Position numbers and translations under genes: made by a program. The notes beneath the pieces were generated by a model. It searched no databases. It was not told the origin of the DNA and worked only from the letters and a program-made list of their open reading frames with translations. From Candidatus Zixiibacteriota bacterium (lineage in GTDB: Bacteria; Zixibacteria; MSB-5A5; JAABVY01; JAHJOQ01): a stretch of 5,689 nt of DNA. This document shows positions 1 to 5,689 of this stretch, piece by piece. The stretch is taken from positions 1-5,689 of the forward strand of contig JAJRZO010000029.1 of the NCBI GenBank assembly GCA_024275215.1, in the 5' to 3' direction. Numbering within the stretch: the first letter of the stretch is position 1; the number at the start of each line of letters is the position of its first letter.

Positions 1-2
1 CG

Positions 3-122
3 CTACGGGCCCTGAATCTACTGAATCATGTTGGTACGCTTCCTAAAACAATTCGCATCATTGGTTGTGAACCGGAAGAAATGGAGGATCTTCGCATAGA
101 GCTGAGTGATGTTGTCGCCGAA
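3..122 (+). other. Hydrogenase maturation protease (HybD/HyaD, peptidase M52)-like C-terminal segment fused in frame to HMG-CoA synthase
   Basis: The first ~40 codons read an Ala-Leu helix, then G-T-L-P-K-T-I-R-I-I-G-C-E-P-E, then an acidic M-E-D-L stretch and a closing E-L-S-D-V-V motif. This is the pattern of the C-terminus of [NiFe]-hydrogenase maturation endopeptidases: an ALxLxG helix, then P-x-x-(I/V)-x-(I/V)-(I/V)-G-x-x-P-E, then L-(S/T)-x-x-V-x-x-A(I/V). That family removes the C-terminal tail of the hydrogenase large subunit after nickel insertion. HMG-CoA synthases do not have this sequence before their VAEAIGA helix. The metal-binding Asp/His residues of the protease would lie upstream, outside the window. 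The right boundary is approximate, because the two families look alike across VVAEAIG (111-131). The identification rests on motif recall and not on a search. Confidence 0.55.
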
Positions 123-884
123 GCAATCGGCGCTGTCAATGACTGCCATTGCGCTGATTACGAATTTGCATGCAAAGCAGGATCAGAGGCGATGTTTGTA
201 TGCCTTGGTCTTGTCAAGTCAGGTTATGTCAAATATGGCATGGCTATCGGCGCTGATACAAGTCAGGGCGCACCGGGTGATGCGCTCGAATACTCTGCCG
301 CTGCCGGAGCGGCGGCGTTTGTTATGGGCACTGAGAAAGTGCTTGCCGAATGTCTCTACACACATTCATTCATGTCCGACACTCCCGATTTCTGGCGCAG
401 AGAACATGAACATTATCCGCAACATGGCGGAAGATTCACCGGCGAACCGGCGTATTTCAGAACAATCACCGGAGCATCCAAAGCGATTCTCGAAAAGTCC
501 GGAATGAAGCCGTCAGATTTCCAGTGGGCTGTTTTTCATCAGCCGAACGGCAAATTCCCGATGCGTGTGGGGAAGCGGCTCGGATTTACGAAAGAACAGA
601 TTGATACGGGCAGACTCGTGCCGTATCTCGGTAATACATATTCAGGATCATCGCCCATCGGACTGACTGCGGTACTCGATGTCGCCAAACCGGGTGATAT
701 GATCTTCATGTGCTCATACGGCTCCGGCGCGGGAGCTGATGCGTTCATCTGGAAAGTCACTGATCGCATCGAAGAAGTTCGCGAACTGGCTCCCCAAACT
801 CGTCCGCAACTCGATGAGCATAAAGTCTATGTAGATTACGGAACCTATGCGAAGTTCCGCAAGAAAATCCTGAAGAATAAGTGA
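3..884 (+). CDS. Archaeal-type hydroxymethylglutaryl-CoA synthase, C-terminal ~255 residues, 5' partial and N-terminally anomalous
   Basis: HMG-CoA synthase condenses acetyl-CoA with acetoacetyl-CoA to give HMG-CoA in the cytoplasm. From about position 117 the translation matches the archaeal-type family. ADYEFACKAG carries the acyl-accepting cysteine (codon 171-173). IGADTSQG and PGDALEYSAAAGAAA follow. FHQPNGKFP carries the catalytic histidine (codon 537-539), and YLGNTYSGSSPIG and SYGSGAGADAF complete the fold. The family is usually about 350 residues. Here roughly 95 N-terminal residues are absent, including the SESHP-like segment that normally holds the catalytic glutamate. Instead the open frame continues upstream to the window edge through a hydrogenase-protease-like segment. 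ATG 81 is in frame, but its GGAAG lies only 2 bases away, so it is a poor start. The thiolase starts 13 bases after the stop, as expected for the HMGCS-thiolase-DUF35 triad. The family call is firm. Whether this gene product is functional is doubtful. Confidence 0.88.
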   Translation, partial: LRALNLLNHVGTLPKTIRIIGCEPEEMEDLRIELSDVVAEAIGAVNDCHCADYEFACKAGSEAMFVCLGLVKSGYVKYGMAIGADTSQGAPGDALEYSAAAGAAAFVMGTEKVLAECLYTHSFMSDTPDFWRREHEHYPQHGGRFTGEPAYFRTITGASKAILEKSGMKPSDFQWAVFHQPNGKFPMRVGKRLGFTKEQIDTGRLVPYLGNTYSGSSPIGLTAVLDVAKPGDMIFMCSYGSGAGADAFIWKVTDRIEEVRELAPQTRPQLDEHKVYVDYGTYAKFRKKILKNK

Positions 885-886
885 TG

Positions 887-892
887 AGGTGA
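887..892 (+). promoter_or_regulatory. Shine-Dalgarno AGGTGA setting the thiolase start at 898
   Basis: AGGTGA lies 5 bases before ATG 898. It overlaps the upstream in-frame candidates GTG 889 and ATG 892, which would leave no usable spacing for either. It therefore favours a protein beginning M-R-E-V-A-I-I-G, the usual N-terminus of SCP2-type thiolases. Confidence 0.65.
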
Positions 893-897
893 TGAAT

Positions 898-2055
898 ATG
901 AGAGAAGTTGCCATAATAGGCGTCGGCATGAATAAGTGGGGAGAGCTTTGGGAAAAATCTCTCCGCGATATCTATGTCGAGGCTGCTCTTGCCGCGATCA
1001 AAGACGCCGGTGTCGATACAGTCGATGGCATGTATGTCGGCGCAATGACACCGGGACTGTTTGTCGGTCAGGAGCATATAGGATCGTTGTTCGCAGACTA
1101 TCTGGGAATCAAGAATCTGCCAACCACTCGTGTCGAGTCCGCTTGCGCATCCGGAGGCGTTGCTCTCAAGTCTGCATTTCTTGAGATCGCATCCGGGTTC
1201 TCGGATATCGTGATTGCCGGCGGCGTTGAGAAGATGACTGACTGCTCCGGTGATGATGCGACATACGCACTTGCCACCGCCGCAGATCAGGAGTACGAAG
1301 CGTTTCATGGCGCCACATTCCCGGGTTTGTATGCGATGATGGCACGTCGACACATGCACGAGTATGGTACCACGCAGGAACAGCTTGCGCATGTAGCAGT
1401 CAAGAATCACAAGAACGGATCGAAGAATCCTAACGCTCAGTATCCATTTGAGGTTACAGTCGATGGTGTTCTGAATTCGGTCATGGTTGCCGATCCGCTG
1501 CACATTCTGGATTGTTCGCCGATCACTGACGGTGCAGCGTGCGTGGTGATGGCCGATCTGGAAACTGCAAAGAAGATTTGCAAGAAACCGATCGTGAAAG
1601 TGCTGGGCTTCGGTCATGCGACAGATGCAATCGCATTGCATTCTCGCAAATCGTTGACGCGACTTGACGCCACGATCCTCGCGGCAGAGCGGGCATACAA
1701 GATGGCAGGGAAGAAGCCTGAAGATATCGACTTTGCTGAAGTTCACGATTGTTTCACGATTGCAGAAATCATGGTGATCGAAGACCTCGGCTTTTTCGAA
1801 AAAGGTAAAGGCGGTACAGGAGCGGAATCAGGCGAGACTCACATCGGCGGAAGAATTCCTATCAACCCATCCGGCGGTTTGAAATCAAAAGGCCATCCGG
1901 TCGGCGCAACCGGAGTCGCACAGGCTATCGAAGTAACAAAGCAGCTTCGCGGTGAGGCCGGTGATCGCCAGATCAAAGGCGCAAAGACAGCTCTGACTCA
2001 GAATATGGGCGGATCGGGCGGTTCGACCGTCGTTCACATAATGGAGGTGCTCTGA
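898..2055 (+). CDS. Acetyl-CoA C-acetyltransferase, SCP2-type thiolase (acetoacetyl-CoA thiolase of the HMG-CoA synthase complex)
   Basis: The enzyme would join two acetyl-CoA into acetoacetyl-CoA, or cleave it in reverse. The product is 385 residues, normal for the family. The N-terminal REVAIIGVGMNKWGEL strand is typical of SCP2-type thiolases. The nucleophilic cysteine is Cys83 in ESACASGG (codon 1144-1146). IAGGVEKMTD follows at 106-115. HDCFT (His283) is the SCP2/archaeal replacement for the NEAF motif of classical thiolases. NPSGG (323-327) and KGHPVGATG (331-339, His333) supply the second catalytic histidine. The C-terminus has NMGGSGG in place of the CxG cysteine loop of classical biosynthetic thiolases, as expected for this subgroup. 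It follows the HMG-CoA synthase by 13 bases and overlaps the DUF35 gene by one base. In the archaeal complex these three proteins assemble together and pass acetoacetyl-CoA directly. That role is inferred here from gene order. Another beta-ketothiolase substrate is possible. Confidence 0.9.
   Translation: MREVAIIGVGMNKWGELWEKSLRDIYVEAALAAIKDAGVDTVDGMYVGAMTPGLFVGQEHIGSLFADYLGIKNLPTTRVESACASGGVALKSAFLEIASGFSDIVIAGGVEKMTDCSGDDATYALATAADQEYEAFHGATFPGLYAMMARRHMHEYGTTQEQLAHVAVKNHKNGSKNPNAQYPFEVTVDGVLNSVMVADPLHILDCSPITDGAACVVMADLETAKKICKKPIVKVLGFGHATDAIALHSRKSLTRLDATILAAERAYKMAGKKPEDIDFAEVHDCFTIAEIMVIEDLGFFEKGKGGTGAESGETHIGGRIPINPSGGLKSKGHPVGATGVAQAIEVTKQLRGEAGDRQIKGAKTALTQNMGGSGGSTVVHIMEVL
2043..2049 (+). 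promoter_or_regulatory. Strong Shine-Dalgarno GGAGGTG for the DUF35 gene, inside the thiolase 3' end
   Basis: GGAGGTG ends 5 bases before ATG 2055 and lies within the last codons of the thiolase gene. With the one-base TGATG stop/start overlap, it indicates coupled translation of the two partner proteins. Confidence 0.7.
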
Positions 2056-2468
2056 TGTTTCCGGGAAGAACATGGAGAGAATATCCGCAGAGATACAGGC
2101 TCGAAGCGGTCAAGTGCAGTAAATCCGGCTCGGTCTATTTTCCTCCGAGGCTTGTGACTCCGGGCACGCTCGACTCAGACTGTCTCGAACCATACACGTT
2201 ACCTGATGATGGGACGATATACACATTCACAGTGATCGAAGTCCCGCCGAATCAGTTCAAGGACGAGGCGCCGTATGTAGTAGGAATCATCGAACTCTCG
2301 GATGGAACAAAAATCACTTGTCAGGTAACCGATTGTGATCCGTCAAAGCTCGAAATCGGTCAGAAAGTGAAGATAGAATTCCGTCGCATTCAGACTGACG
2401 GAGAGCATGGCGTGTTGTCTTATGGATACAAGGCCGTCCCAGCTCTCAAGGGTGTGACGACGGTGTAA
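2055..2468 (+). CDS. DUF35 OB-fold acyl-CoA-associated protein with degenerate zinc ribbon
   Basis: This 137-residue protein is the small third partner found beside thiolase and HMG-CoA synthase. In the archaeal complex the DUF35 protein bridges the two enzymes and helps form the shared CoA site. The N-terminal WREYPQRYRLEAVKC leads into a rubredoxin-like knuckle with the family's FPPR motif (29-32). An OB-fold follows: IYTFTVIEVPPNQF, PYVVGIIELSDGTKITCQV, then IGQKVKIEFRRI. Of the usual four zinc-binding cysteines only Cys21 is left. The second position is Ser24 (CSKSG for CxxCG), and the second pair is Thr35/Thr38 (VTPGTL for VCPxCG). It probably does not bind zinc through this site. The start overlaps the thiolase stop and has an excellent ribosome binding site. 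Family assignment is secure. The partner role is inferred from neighbours. Confidence 0.88.
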   Translation: MFPGRTWREYPQRYRLEAVKCSKSGSVYFPPRLVTPGTLDSDCLEPYTLPDDGTIYTFTVIEVPPNQFKDEAPYVVGIIELSDGTKITCQVTDCDPSKLEIGQKVKIEFRRIQTDGEHGVLSYGYKAVPALKGVTTV

Positions 2469-2472
2469 TAAT

Positions 2473-4080
2473 ATGTATCGTATCGAATCAAAGATCGACA
2501 CGAATTCACCTGAGTTCAAAGCGAACAGAGAAGAGTTTCTCAAACTCTCGTCGCAGTTGCGCGAACGCCTTTCTACTATCAAGAAGGGCGGTCCTGAATA
2601 TATGGTCGAGCGGCATCACAAGCGCGGTAAGCTGACTGCGCGTGAGCGGCTCGATCTTCTTTTCGACAAGAATACGCCGTTCGTGGAACTATCGCCGCTG
2701 GCTGCCTGGGATGAATACGACAATCAGGCTCCCTCGGCAGGTATGGTCACTGGTGTCGGTGTTGTGCATGGACGGGAAGTGCTTGTTGTCGCCAACGACG
2801 CTACGGTGAAAGGTGGAACATATTACCCGCTCACGATCAAGAAGCATGTTCGCGCTCAACAGATCGCGCTCGAAAACCGTTTGCCGTGTATCTATCTTGT
2901 CGATTCGGGCGGAATATTTCTGCCGCATCAGTCCGGGACATTTCCGGATCAGGATCATTTTGGACGGATTTTCTACAATCAGGCGCGCTTATCAGCACTT
3001 GGTATCCCACAAATCGCAATAGTCATGGGATCATGCACAGCAGGCGGCGCATACGTGCCTGCGATGTCAGACGAAGCGGTTATTGTGAAGAATCAGGGGA
3101 CAATCTTCATCGGCGGTCCGCCGCTTGTGAAGGCGGCTACTGGTGAGACTGTAACCGACGAAGACCTTGGTGGTGCGGATGTTCATTGCAGGATTTCCGG
3201 TGTCGCGGATCATTACGCCCGCGATGACAAGCATGCAATAGCGATTGCGAGAAATATCGTCGAATGTCTCGAAAGACCCCGGAAGTTTCCGCTCGATATT
3301 ACAACTCCGGAAGATCCGTATTATGATCCGGAAGAATTGTACGGTGTCGTGCCGGTAGATTTGAAGCGGCAGTATGATATTCGTGAATTGATTGCTCGAA
3401 TTGTCGATGGATCGCGATTTCAGGAGTTCAAGGAACTTTATGGTATAACGCTTGTCTGTGGCTTTGCGCGTATTATGGGATATCCTGTCGGTATCCTCGG
3501 TAACAATGGCGTGCTGTTTTCGGAGAGTTCCGTTAAGGGTGCGCATTTTATTGAATTGTGTACTGAAAGAAAGATACCGTTACTTTTCTTGCAAAACATA
3601 ACCGGCTTCATTGTCGGTAAACAATATGAACATGGCGGCATCGCGAAAGACGGCGCAAAGCTTGTTCATGCTGTAGCGAATGCTGATGTCCCTAAGTTCA
3701 CTGTGGTTGTCGGCGGATCGTATGGCGCTGGCAATTATGCTATGTGCGGACGCGGATATTTCCCGAGGTTTCTCTGGATGTGGCCGAACTCGAAGATATG
3801 TGTCATGGGTGGCGAGCAGGCAGCCGGCGTTCTTCTTACAGTGAAAATGCGTCAGTTGAAAAAAAAGGGCATCGAGATGACGCCTGAGGAACAGGAAGAA
3901 TTTATGAAGCCGACTGTTGAGAAATATGAGAGAGAATCATCGCCATATTACTCGACATCACATATATGGGACGATGGGATTATTGATCCGGTCGACACGA
4001 GGACTCTTCTCGGCCTGGGAATATCAATGTCTCTTAATCAACCGATTCCGGATCAGCGATACGGTATCTTCAGAATGTAG
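2473..4080 (+). CDS. liuB: Methylcrotonyl-CoA carboxylase, carboxyltransferase (beta) subunit
   Basis: The 535-residue biotin-dependent acyl-CoA carboxyltransferase moves CO2 from carboxybiotin to 3-methylcrotonyl-CoA, giving 3-methylglutaconyl-CoA. The N-terminal helix carries KLTARERLDLLFD (53-65). VDSGGIFLPHQ is at 143-153, and the N-domain oxyanion loop is MGSCTAGGAYVPAMSDE (185-201). The C-domain has LQNITGFIVGKQYE (373-386), GIAKDGAKLV (389-398), GGSYGAGNYAMCGR (414-427), WMWPN (435-439) and VMGGEQAAGVL (444-454). NITGF, the WMWPN region and MGGEQAA favour the methylcrotonyl-/geranyl-CoA branch over propionyl-CoA carboxylase. The length fits MCC beta. The gene starts 4 bases after the DUF35 stop with only a weak ribosome site, suggesting re-initiation by ribosomes coming off the gene before it. 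The alpha subunit is two genes downstream. Geranyl-CoA carboxylase is the main alternative. The hydratase neighbour argues for the C5 substrate. Confidence 0.9.
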   Translation: MYRIESKIDTNSPEFKANREEFLKLSSQLRERLSTIKKGGPEYMVERHHKRGKLTARERLDLLFDKNTPFVELSPLAAWDEYDNQAPSAGMVTGVGVVHGREVLVVANDATVKGGTYYPLTIKKHVRAQQIALENRLPCIYLVDSGGIFLPHQSGTFPDQDHFGRIFYNQARLSALGIPQIAIVMGSCTAGGAYVPAMSDEAVIVKNQGTIFIGGPPLVKAATGETVTDEDLGGADVHCRISGVADHYARDDKHAIAIARNIVECLERPRKFPLDITTPEDPYYDPEELYGVVPVDLKRQYDIRELIARIVDGSRFQEFKELYGITLVCGFARIMGYPVGILGNNGVLFSESSVKGAHFIELCTERKIPLLFLQNITGFIVGKQYEHGGIAKDGAKLVHAVANADVPKFTVVVGGSYGAGNYAMCGRGYFPRFLWMWPNSKICVMGGEQAAGVLLTVKMRQLKKKGIEMTPEEQEEFMKPTVEKYERESSPYYSTSHIWDDGIIDPVDTRTLLGLGISMSLNQPIPDQRYGIFRM

Positions 4081-4089
4081 GACAAGTTT

Positions 4090-4875
4090 ATGGATTACGA
4101 AACTCTGAGCTATCACCGCAAGACGAAACTCGGCGAGATAGTATTTTCTCGACCCGAAATTCACAATGCGTTCAATTCGAGAATGATCGAAGAGCTGTAT
4201 GATGTCTTCGAGCGAATTCACAAGGATCGTTCAATTCGAGTCGTTGTCCTGACAGGCGAGGGGAAATCATTCTGCGCCGGCGCTGATCTCAACTGGATGC
4301 GCGCTGTGCAGGACTATAATTACGAGAAGAATTTCTCTGAATCCATGCAACTCGCTGACGTATTTCACAAGATTTATACGTGTCCAAAGCCCGTCATAGG
4401 TAAGATAAATGGAGCCGCTATTGGAGGGGGTACAGGATTTGTCGCGGTTTGTGATATTGCGATTGCTTCATCAGAAGCGATATTTTCATTCTCAGAGGTC
4501 AAGATCGGTGTAGTGCCTGCGTGTATCTCCCCTTATGTGGTGAAGCGAGTAGGCGAAGGGAGAGCGCGGGAATTCTTCCTTACAGGCGAGAGAATCAGCG
4601 CGGAACGAGCGTATGAAACAGGACTTGTCAACAGAGTTGTGCCCCCTGAAGACCTTGATGATGAAGTCGATACGATGGTCAGACAGCTCTTGTCATCCGG
4701 GCCGGAAGCAATAATGCGCTGCAAAGAATTGCTTGCGGATATCGCTGACAAGGACATGCAGGACGCGAAGGTTTATACTGCGAAATTCATCGCGAATCTT
4801 CGGAAATCGGATGAAGGACAGGAAGGTATGGACGCGTTCTTGAACAAACGCAAGCCGAACTGGGTGACAGACTGA
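4090..4875 (+). CDS. liuC: 3-Methylglutaconyl-CoA hydratase (enoyl-CoA hydratase/isomerase superfamily)
   Basis: This 261-residue crotonase-fold enzyme interconverts 3-methylglutaconyl-CoA and HMG-CoA. The first oxyanion-hole segment is SFCAGADLNWM (60-70); ADLNWM is characteristic of bacterial LiuC-type proteins. The second is NGAAIGGGTGF (107-117), followed by CDIAIASSEAIFSFSEVKIGVVPACISPYV (121-150, C-D-I-A-I at its head). Glu136 in FSEVKIG matches the second catalytic glutamate of crotonase (Glu164 in the rat enzyme). The position of the first (Glu144) is Gly116. The C-terminal helix ends in AFLNKRKPNW, the usual hydratase tail. The start ATG 4090 has TAGGA (4078-4082) overlapping the liuB stop, with 7 bases between. 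Its place between the two carboxylase subunit genes matches the liuB-liuC-liuD order. A general enoyl-CoA hydratase or isohexenylglutaconyl-CoA hydratase is a less likely reading. Confidence 0.87.
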   Translation: MDYETLSYHRKTKLGEIVFSRPEIHNAFNSRMIEELYDVFERIHKDRSIRVVVLTGEGKSFCAGADLNWMRAVQDYNYEKNFSESMQLADVFHKIYTCPKPVIGKINGAAIGGGTGFVAVCDIAIASSEAIFSFSEVKIGVVPACISPYVVKRVGEGRAREFFLTGERISAERAYETGLVNRVVPPEDLDDEVDTMVRQLLSSGPEAIMRCKELLADIADKDMQDAKVYTAKFIANLRKSDEGQEGMDAFLNKRKPNWVTD

Positions 4876-4894
4876 TTCTATCCTAAGTGACACA

Positions 4895-5689
4895 ATGGAT
4901 CAAATGTTCAACAAGATATTGATTGCGAACAGGGGCGAGATTGCATGCCGAATCATCCATGCTTGCCGTGAGCTTGGAGTACCGTCGGCGGTCGTGTACT
5001 CAGAGGCTGACGCGAAATCGCTTCATGTCCTGATGGCTGACGAAGCCGTATGTATCGGTCCGCCGTCACCGCTCGAAAGCTATCTGGCTATGGACAAGAT
5101 CATCGCGGCGGCTAAGGAAGTCGACTGTGGTGCCATTCATCCCGGCTATGGATTACTTGCCGAGAATGATCAGTTCGCGCAGATGTGCGCTGACAATGGG
5201 AAGATCTTTATCGGATCGAGTCCCGAATCGATCCGTGTGATGGGTAACAAGGTTGAAGCTCGCCAGATGATGATCGATGCCGGAGTTCCTGTCATTCCGG
5301 GAATGCAGGCATCCGCAACTGATGTGTCTCTGTTCAAGAGAGAAGCGGAAAAAGTCGGATATCCAGTTCTGCTGAAAGCCGCCGCAGGTGGTGGAGGCAA
5401 AGGAATGCGTGTTGTTGAGAAGCCTGATGATCTCGCGGCTGCTCTTGAAGGCGCTCAGAGGGAAGCGAAGTCCGCTTTCGGTGATGATTCCGTTTATCTT
5501 GAAAAGTTTATAGAAAATCCTCGTCATATTGAATTTCAGGTCTTTGGCGATCATCATGGGAATGCTATCCATCTGTTCGAGAGAGAATGTTCGATACAGC
5601 GACGGCATCAAAAAATCATCGAAGAAACACCTTCGGTTGCACTGACTCCTGAAATCCGCAACAGAATGGGTGAGGCGGCAGTGAAAGTC
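4895..5689 (+). CDS. liuD: Acyl-CoA carboxylase biotin carboxylase (alpha) subunit, probably methylcrotonyl-CoA carboxylase, 3' partial
   Basis: The frame is open for 265 codons to the window end. The encoded domain uses ATP and bicarbonate to carboxylate the biotin carried on the alpha subunit. Seen in order: KILIANRGEIACRII (7-21, biotin carboxylase N-domain), HPGYGLLAEN (82-91), the ATP-grasp glycine loop KAAAGGGGKGM (161-171), IENPRHIEFQVFGD and the ERECSIQRRHQKIIEE core (229-244; Lys240 corresponds to E. coli AccC Lys238). The rest of the biotin carboxylase domain and any biotinyl (AMKM-type) domain lie outside, so a ~450-residue stand-alone or ~650-residue fused form cannot be told apart. 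ATG 4895 has AAGTGA 4 bases upstream; ATG 4904 is a possible alternative start. The hydratase stop is 19 bases upstream. On sequence alone it could serve acetyl-, propionyl- or methylcrotonyl-CoA carboxylase. The methylcrotonyl assignment comes from the neighbouring beta subunit and hydratase. Confidence 0.87.
   Translation, partial: MDQMFNKILIANRGEIACRIIHACRELGVPSAVVYSEADAKSLHVLMADEAVCIGPPSPLESYLAMDKIIAAAKEVDCGAIHPGYGLLAENDQFAQMCADNGKIFIGSSPESIRVMGNKVEARQMMIDAGVPVIPGMQASATDVSLFKREAEKVGYPVLLKAAAGGGGKGMRVVEKPDDLAAALEGAQREAKSAFGDDSVYLEKFIENPRHIEFQVFGDHHGNAIHLFERECSIQRRHQKIIEETPSVALTPEIRNRMGEAAVKV

Noticed and set aside
81..83. ATG 81 as a genuine start of a short 267-residue HMG-CoA synthase
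   Set aside because: The frame stays open to the window edge with protein-like sequence upstream. The nearest purine-rich stretch is only 2 bases away. A start here would still lack the synthase N-terminus.
889..894. GTG 889 or ATG 892 as the thiolase start
   Set aside because: Both lie inside the Shine-Dalgarno AGGTGA that properly serves ATG 898, and the family N-terminus begins at the later codon.
757..1746. Long open frame of 329 codons on the - strand across the thiolase gene
   Set aside because: It lies opposite a well-supported thiolase with all its catalytic motifs. The translation is rich in Cys, His, Arg and Ser with no recognisable domain, as expected for an antisense shadow.
3111..3123. 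Small GC-rich inverted repeat CGGCGG-T-CCGCCG-like in the carboxyltransferase gene
   Set aside because: It is short, lies within the conserved IGGPPL codons, and is not followed by a T-run. It is neither a terminator nor an evident regulatory hairpin.
3859..3866. Run of eight A in the carboxyltransferase gene as a possible frameshift or slippage site
   Set aside because: The frame is intact on both sides (QLKKKGIEMTPEEQ), and the C-terminal motifs follow normally. It simply encodes consecutive lysines.
4171..4240. Repeated 11-mer TTCAATTCGAG at 4171-4181 and 4230-4240
   Set aside because: Both copies are inside the hydratase coding region, in sequence explained by the protein. There are only two copies with no symmetry or further repeats, so chance is sufficient.
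5153..5611. 152-codon open frame on the - strand across the biotin carboxylase gene
   Set aside because: The + strand carries an uninterrupted biotin carboxylase with canonical ATP-grasp motifs. The antisense frame shows no family signature or ribosome site.

Overview
This is a tightly packed, single-strand metabolic gene cluster, read entirely on the + strand. It has six protein-coding genes, the first cut by the left edge and the last by the right edge. Gaps between genes are about 4-20 bases or short overlaps, so it is almost certainly one operon. No RNA gene, mobile element, CRISPR array or terminator was seen. Base composition looks near 50% GC. The host cannot be fixed from the window. 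Shine-Dalgarno-led genes and a liu-type carboxylase block suggest a bacterium, possibly an uncultured anaerobic or candidate-phylum lineage. The first three genes are of the kind best known in archaea, so an archaeal host is not excluded.

Layout. Positions 3-884 hold the C-terminal three quarters of an archaeal-type HMG-CoA synthase, but the first ~40 codons of this open frame look like something else: the C-terminal end of a [NiFe]-hydrogenase maturation protease (HybD/HyaD family). Positions 898-2055 encode an SCP2-type acetyl-CoA C-acetyltransferase (thiolase). Positions 2055-2468 encode a DUF35 OB-fold protein whose zinc ribbon has lost three of its four cysteines. Positions 2473-4080 encode the carboxyltransferase (beta) subunit of a methylcrotonyl-CoA carboxylase. 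Positions 4090-4875 encode a 3-methylglutaconyl-CoA hydratase. From 4895 to the window end runs the N-terminal part of the biotin carboxylase (alpha) subunit.

How they may work together. The first three genes correspond to the thiolase/HMG-CoA synthase/DUF35 complex, which converts acetyl-CoA to HMG-CoA through channelled acetoacetyl-CoA. The last three have the same order as liuB-liuC-liuD of leucine/isovalerate catabolism and connect 3-methylcrotonyl-CoA, 3-methylglutaconyl-CoA and HMG-CoA. HMG-CoA is the shared metabolite. The operon therefore encodes an almost continuous path between acetyl-CoA and 3-methylcrotonyl-CoA. It could run catabolically, with the synthase/thiolase pair standing in for HMG-CoA lyase, or anabolically, as a route to branched C5 acyl-CoA. 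Direction cannot be decided from sequence.

The main anomaly is the in-frame junction near 111-131 between the hydrogenase-protease-like segment and the HMG-CoA synthase. It removes the synthase N-terminus, including the segment expected to carry the catalytic glutamate. It is either a real gene fusion or deletion, or a chimeric assembly join.
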